Shown here in pieces: positions 58,780 through 64,000 of a stretch of 64,000 nucleotides of DNA. Each line of letters starts with the position of its first letter. The stretch's first letter is position 1. The translations under genes were made by a program, and so were the position numbers. The notes under the pieces are model-generated. The model did not search any database, was not told the DNA's origin, and saw nothing but the letters and a program-made list of their open reading frames with translations. The DNA is from Gnetum montanum (taxonomy: Eukaryota > Streptophyta > Gnetopsida > Gnetales > Gnetaceae), in contig MNCI01009093.1 in NCBI GenBank assembly GCA_015680685.1, positions 31,174 to 95,173 on the forward strand. Reading direction: 5' to 3'.

Positions 58780-61080
58780 TGGTGGCTTATACATTAATTT
58801 CTTTCCTTTACCATTGGGCTTCTAAAATTGATACCTATTTAGCAGTGCTTGGAGATTTTCTTTTTTTAACCTTAGGTCATGTACAATCTAGGCAAATTTA
58901 GTAATAGTTGATGAAGTCAATACTTCCCAAGAACACATTCACTATGAGAATATTTTGTTGGCTTTCATATATCATGTCATAAATTGGCTTCTTTCTTTTC
59001 TAAAAGCCCTGGCTATTTTTCTCAATTCTTGGTAATCGGTCATTCTTTGAGCTAGGTTTGTTGCTATGTCCTTTTGATCCTAGTAGCTAGCTTTGAATAC
59101 TTGTAGATTGTAGTTTTCTATGTAGAGCTCCTGCTGTGCATCCTTTCTATTTGCAAACTGCTTCTCATACATTTCATAAATTGTGACCACTTACAACTCT
59201 AGCTCTATTTTGGGCTTGCATACTATTAACATGGCTAAGTTAGCACATCAAAGATTTGCTAATCCTATGTACTTTGTCTAATCTTCAATCTGTAGCTCTT
59301 TATTCTTAATTTTATCTTAGTGTATGTGGGTAAGATTGTCCAAGATAGATTGCCAATTATGTATTTGTATTATGATGGAATTTATTTTCACTTTAACTAT
59401 CTAGATTTCCTTCTCATTAATCTACTTGTACATGCCCACTTGATTTCTAAAATACTCCTTCAGCCATTCATGCCTCTTGGCTTTATTTTTTCATGTAATA
59501 ATCTCAATGGCTGATTTCTAGCATACAACATAAACTTCTTTCATGGATAGGATTCTATTTTCTCTAGCTAATTTTTTGACATCAAGGTTGACTCATGAAA
59601 ATTGCTCTCTTAGTTGATGAATGCTCTCTTCTAGCACATTCTTATGTTTCTCCATCTATCAACCTTACATTCTCTACCTTAATTCTCTTATTTTCTTCTT
59701 CCAGTGTAGTTAGGGTTTTAGCATGGGCATATTTTTGGGCATATGTCATTGAAGCATTTCATACTACCTTCTATTTCTCCATTTCCATTTGGGCATAGTT
59801 GGCCATCAATTAGTCAATTTTTTCATTCTTAAATTGATCCAGCTAGTCAAGTGCAATATATTATGCAAGGTCTTGCCTTTCTACTCTTAGTGTGACCAGT
59901 TTTTCATCTAACCCCTACACTTCATTTTCAGCGTATTGCATTTTGTTTCAGCTATGACTAATTTATCCTTTGTTAAGATTAGTTATCACTGAACTATAGT
60001 GATATCACTAGGGATATCAAAAATATTTTACATGACTTCTCTTATCTATAGTAGTTGATTCAATATGTCTTCATGATCTGCTAGGACCATGGATGTTCTA
60101 GCTATAGTTTCTACATCTCTTGGTCCAGTAACATTAATCGGTGGCACAATGAGAACATTAAAGGATTATTTTATATGATTAGTGATGGCTTCAACTGCCC
60201 TTGGTACATCCTAATATTTTATTACCACTAATGTAACTCCTTCTCTTGTTTTTAGCATCACTTGAAAGGATGTAACTTTCCAAGATATTTTTTATGTCAA
60301 ATCCTCATCCTTTCTTACTTGTAATGAGATTTGAACACTTGTAGGTTCTATTAATATGCTAGCCTTATTAGGATTATCCCATACTCTATACATGCTTAAG
60401 ACCTCATAGATATTTTAGCAATATGCTACAAATGGCTCATCGAGGATCTATAATCATGTTATGCTAGAGAAATAGTTTGTCTTGGTCTATTAGTTGATGG
60501 TTTTGACACACTAGGTCTTTCTTATTTCATTTCCATAGGTGGGATGTTTCCTACTAGTGTAGAACATACTGCTCCCTCAATGCCCACTAGCTTATCCACT
60601 TGATCTTTCTTTGGTGGCACTGGTTTAGAGATTTTAGCATATGAGGCATATTGAGCTTTGTAGAGTACATGGTGTAGTCCAATCTTCATGCTTGTTTATA
60701 TAATATTTTGATGAGATAAGGGAATGATAGTGTATGTTTTCCTTTTTTCTTCTCCTTAAATCTTCTTTGGATTTTCAAGAATAGCAAATGAACTATGGAA
60801 TTTCCTTATTAAGATGGTGCTTCCTCTAGTAGCATAGGTGGAAATTTTGTTTACTCTTTTTGTTGGGAAGAGATGTATGTCCTAATTTTAAAGTAAATCT
60901 TCTTAGTTGTAAACAATTGGCTCTATTCTTTCTCACTTGTTCCATAGGTCTTCTATAGCCATAGTTTCCTTGCTTATATGTTGGACTTGGTAGATATTTG
61001 GGTAATGTTGGCTTCAATAGTTGGAATATTTAATTCCTTGGCTATTTCTTCAATTGAGTATGACATTATGAATCCCTATA
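58780..61080 (-). pseudogene. coiled-coil extra ORF before 3' LTR (second copy)
   Basis: The decayed minus frame carries LEEENKRIKVENVRLIDGET, MYEKQFANRKDAQQELYIEN, LAQRMTDYQELRKIARAF, and near the end IVHDLRLKKRKSPS. It is homologous in sequence and order to the ORF at 8993-10717, and like it ends just before the polypurine tract. Towards 61000 the frame includes Pro-rich and basic segments (LPKYLPSPTYKQGNYGYRRP). No polymerase motif lies between it and the 61.1-kb edge. Confidence 0.55.
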
Positions 61081-62389
61081 CTTTCACTATAGTATCATCA
61101 TGTTTATTCTTCCAAAATTGGTACAATTCTTCCAATTAACATTTACCATTACTTGAGATGATGGACCACAGAAGAGAGGCATGTAGTTGTTCACGAACTT
61201 TGGTAAGAGGAAACTTCATAAACATTCCAAAGTTCAATTCCACTATGATAGTGGACATGATGGACTTCCCATGGATGATTTAAAAACACTCATTTGTGAG
61301 TGTAAGATATTTTCCATGCTTAGGAGCAAGGGATGCATTAGCTTCTACTTGTGTGGATTACCCTTTAGCAAGTGTGGGCTAATGAAAGCTATAGGATTTT
61401 TCTCCTTGCTCTGTGCATGGAGTCTATTCTCTATTTCATCCTCTACATCTTTTCCATGATATTTTCTCCCTTCGTTTTGAAGGTCCTTCCACTTCAGGTT
61501 TCTTGTGAGGCATCTACAATCATGAATAATTTTGAAATTATTGCATTAACTCAAAAAAAATATTTATGGTTCATAACCCTTTCTCTGATTCTTCAATTTG
61601 ATCAAAATCATTCTTTAATGTCAAATTTAGTTCTAATTAGGTTTACAGAGTTAGAAAAATTTATCTTGCATGACCTATCACAATCATTAATATCTTATTT
61701 AATGTATGTTTGAATGGTTGTTTGGAAAGAATTGCTAGATTTCATAACCTTCATTAAGTTAAAATATAATCATTTCTTATTTTTCTTATCTTGCTTTGTT
61801 CTTCCAAGTGTTAGAGAAACTTGTATTTAATTCATGCATCTATGCATAGTACTCTACCCCATGACTAAGTTAGTCACTTTGTGAGAAAAAAAACAAGAAT
61901 AACTTAAATATGAATTGTGGTGAGAAAGATATGGCTTTTTGAAGCATGGAGGTTAGAAAAATAACATGAACTCCTTATGTATGAAATGAAAGAATGAAAA
62001 AATTTCTAATACATCACACACATATATAGATTTCTATCATGGATACAACATAGATATGATAGTGTGGATGCAATATCGTAGCACTGATACGTCATATTTA
62101 TGATATCATCATGAAGATTTTCAAGATTTTGTGCAATTTATGATGAAAAAATTGGATAAAATGGATAGTCTAGAAGATATAGAGATGGTCCAAAGGGTTT
62201 GTAATAATAGGTGATTCTTAGAATGTAAGAATTTATCATCAAAGTCATGTAAAAGAAAGAGTTTGGATAAAGTAAGTTATTTAGGCTTTGTAGAGGATGG
62301 TTGATTAAAATTACCAAATGTATGAATGAATATGAGTATGTAGGAAAATAAAAATGATCATATAAGTATTTTGAAGGCATAAGATGATG
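61081..62389. other. spacer with possible LTR end near 62111
   Basis: An LTR-like stretch at about 61990-62111 ('gatgcaatatcgtagcac', ending 'atatcatca') resembles the U3 ends at 4400-4487 and 8886-8992. The rest shows nothing recognisable. Confidence 0.35.
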
Positions 62390-62840
62390 TGAAATTATTC
62401 ATCAGGTATGAAGCACAAGAGTTATACAAGTGGATTCTCCCCAAAGTAGACTCCAACCCTTAGTGCCCTTGTATAACTACACCTACAAGTGTCTATAGAT
62501 ACTCAAGGAGTTGAATGAAAAACATACCTATCTTCCAAAAACACACATGTTAGTATTGCCCCAAAAAGTAAATAACACTACATTATAAAAAATAATTAAG
62601 TTATGATTATATATAATAGTGAGATGGAATGGTAGAAGCAGGGATTGTAAAAAATGGGACAAGAGGTGTTTGACCATGGGCATAATGAATTCTATGTGTG
62701 ATGCATGCTTAAAATGAGCATTAGCTCTTTTTTCCAAGATTCAGACCAAGTCCATACCACTTACCAGTGATATCACATTGTATCATCTCAAAACTAACAA
62801 CCATAAGCCTATTAGAACTACATGAAATATTAACAATTGA
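62390..62840 (-). repeat. repeat block shared with 4740-5200
   Basis: See the partner block. Same orientation and spacing relative to an LTR-type end. Confidence 0.75.
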
Positions 62841-62914
62841 AAATGATGTGTAAGGAAGAAATTTTTTAATATCACAATATATTTTTAAAGGAGACTTGGC
62901 CATTGGGTGGAGAA

Positions 62915-63135
62915 ATGGTTTTAGGCGTGGATAACATGTCTTTCTTGTCCAATAGCTAATGCAAGTCCAAAAGACCTTGAAATTTTTGAGAAGTTACCTA
63001 CCTTTAGGCATGGGTAACGTGTCTTTCTAGTGGAACCCCCAAATATTTTTATTATGTGTATTTATTAGGTCATTACTATGTTAATCTTACAAGATGACTA
63101 CTTTAAAGCATGGATAACATGTTTTCTAGTCATAT
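62915..63135 (+). repeat. three dispersed copies of a ~30-bp motif
   Basis: Variants of 'tttaggcRtggRtaacRtgt' followed by 'ctttcta/tgt' at about 62921, 63002 and 63101, 80-100 bp apart. Confidence 0.75.
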
Positions 63136-63169
63136 GATAAGGTAGCACTTATTTTAGACATACTTGTGA

Positions 63170-64000
63170 CATTCAAAAACGTCGTTGGCTAGAACACTGA
63201 GAAGTCACTGGGCATATAGCCTAACCCTGAATCTGCGATCGGGCTGTGCTAGAGAAAATGGAAATGGGGTTCCCTAAACGATCTTGTCGATCAGATAGGG
63301 ACTTACATGGTGTTATAACAATCGTGTGTGAGAAGGGTTTATACTACGTTACACACGGGCATCAGGTCCAGCCAAGCTAGATCGTAGCAGGGTGTCCTAG
63401 CTTAAGAACAGTGATGTAAATGTGCAAATATATATGAGAAAAAGAAAAAAATACAAGTGTTATGCTAAATACCAAACAAAAATGCTTGAGAAATGTAACA
63501 AAATTTGAGAATAGAAGTGCACTACCCCAATAAAGGGACCGTAGCTAATTCACAAAGGGTCTCAAAAGGTACACAATGTACAATAGGTGTAGTGGGAGCA
63601 TAGTCACAACCTTGATGCTGTCAAGCTATGAAGTTTGGTGCTCACTATGATGAACTATGCCTATTGGGTTGGTAACCATGGTGTACTGTGTGATGTTGTA
63701 CAAGTCTGCAATAGGGCTACAGTGTACCATGCGATGTAGCTGTTCCTCTCTGCTAGTGTGGTATGCTTTGGGTCTCATTCGCCCATGGAACTAAGTGCCA
63801 AGATGCCAAAGTGCCAAATGCCAAATGGAAGTGCCAACTACCTCATTGGTAAAAAAATGAAAGCCAACCTCCCTTGAAACATTAGGGCACAAGGGTATTT
63901 ATAGGGCTAGGGTTAGCCCAAAATGCAAATCAGGTGCCATGTGGTAGTGTAGTGGGTGGGACCACAAGAAAAATTTTAAAAAAATTTCTAAGTCTAGAGG
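63170..64000 (-). repeat. LTR-like promoter region of another element (partial)
   Basis: Minus-strand TATA-like CTATAAATAC at 63904-63895, an array of short 'tgccaaa' units at 63793-63837, and a GC-richer leader-like part at 63170-63380. It runs off the window. It is not alignable by eye to the Athila-like LTRs, so the family is unknown. Confidence 0.35.

Noticed and set aside
62915-63135. CRISPR-like array
   Set aside because: Only three diverged motifs with unequal spacing in plant DNA; not a CRISPR.
1-64000. tRNA and rRNA genes
   Set aside because: No cloverleaf-forming or rRNA-like stretch was recognised; the only tRNA-related signals are retroelement primer sites and the SINE boxes.

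Overview
The window reads as a stretch of a large, repeat-rich seed-plant nuclear genome, most likely a gymnosperm (inference). The signs are old, heavily decayed retroelements at high density, intron-bearing relics of plant-specific families (malectin-like LRR receptor kinase, SWIM/MULE gene, F-box, NLR-type LRR), AT-rich spacers, and stop codons of the kind left by C-to-T decay. No clearly intact large protein-coding gene is present.

Layout. 0.2-9.0 kb: two minus-strand, Athila-like Ty3/gypsy elements in tandem (LTRs at 3668-4487 and 8174-8992, each followed by a primer-binding site of the tRNA-Asp type). Both have gag, one has an aspartic protease, and neither has a recognisable polymerase. 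9.0-12.3 kb: the 3' end of a plus-strand relative, with a coiled-coil extra ORF and its LTR (10720-11660), meeting head-on an inverted, truncated LTR (11670-12324). 12.87-13.88 kb: 5'-truncated LINE, minus strand. 13.97-15.87 kb: first copy of a long repeat also found at 56.0-57.6 kb. 17.4 kb: LRR fragment. 17.88-23.83 kb: full-length LINE, plus strand, framed by a perfect 16-bp target-site duplication. 25.1-25.8 kb: F-box-like fragment and a small membrane ORF with a TATA box. 26.45-33.09 kb: a whole but dead Ty3/gypsy chromovirus-type element (two LTRs, tRNA-Met-type primer site, gag, RT, RNase H, integrase, chromodomain-like tail). 33.3-34.6 kb: a second gypsy pol relic on the other strand. 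36.97-38.8 kb: decayed MULE-type transposase/SWIM zinc-finger gene that keeps introns. 39.83-44.7 kb: second long LINE copy, minus strand. 46.1 kb: likely SINE. 48.67-54.83 kb: decayed malectin-like LRR receptor kinase gene on the plus strand, exon order intact. 57.66-61.1 kb: another Athila-like 3' end (LTR plus coiled-coil ORF), minus strand. 62-64 kb: further LTR-like repeats.

The most unusual content is (a) a LINE family whose ORF2 runs in frame past its C-terminal zinc knuckle into an extra domain resembling the plant 'Transposase_32' type (PF20167-like), seen in two copies; and (b) a coiled-coil extra ORF next to the 3' LTR in two independent Athila-like copies. All coordinates of decayed elements are approximate unless a terminal repeat or target-site duplication fixes them.
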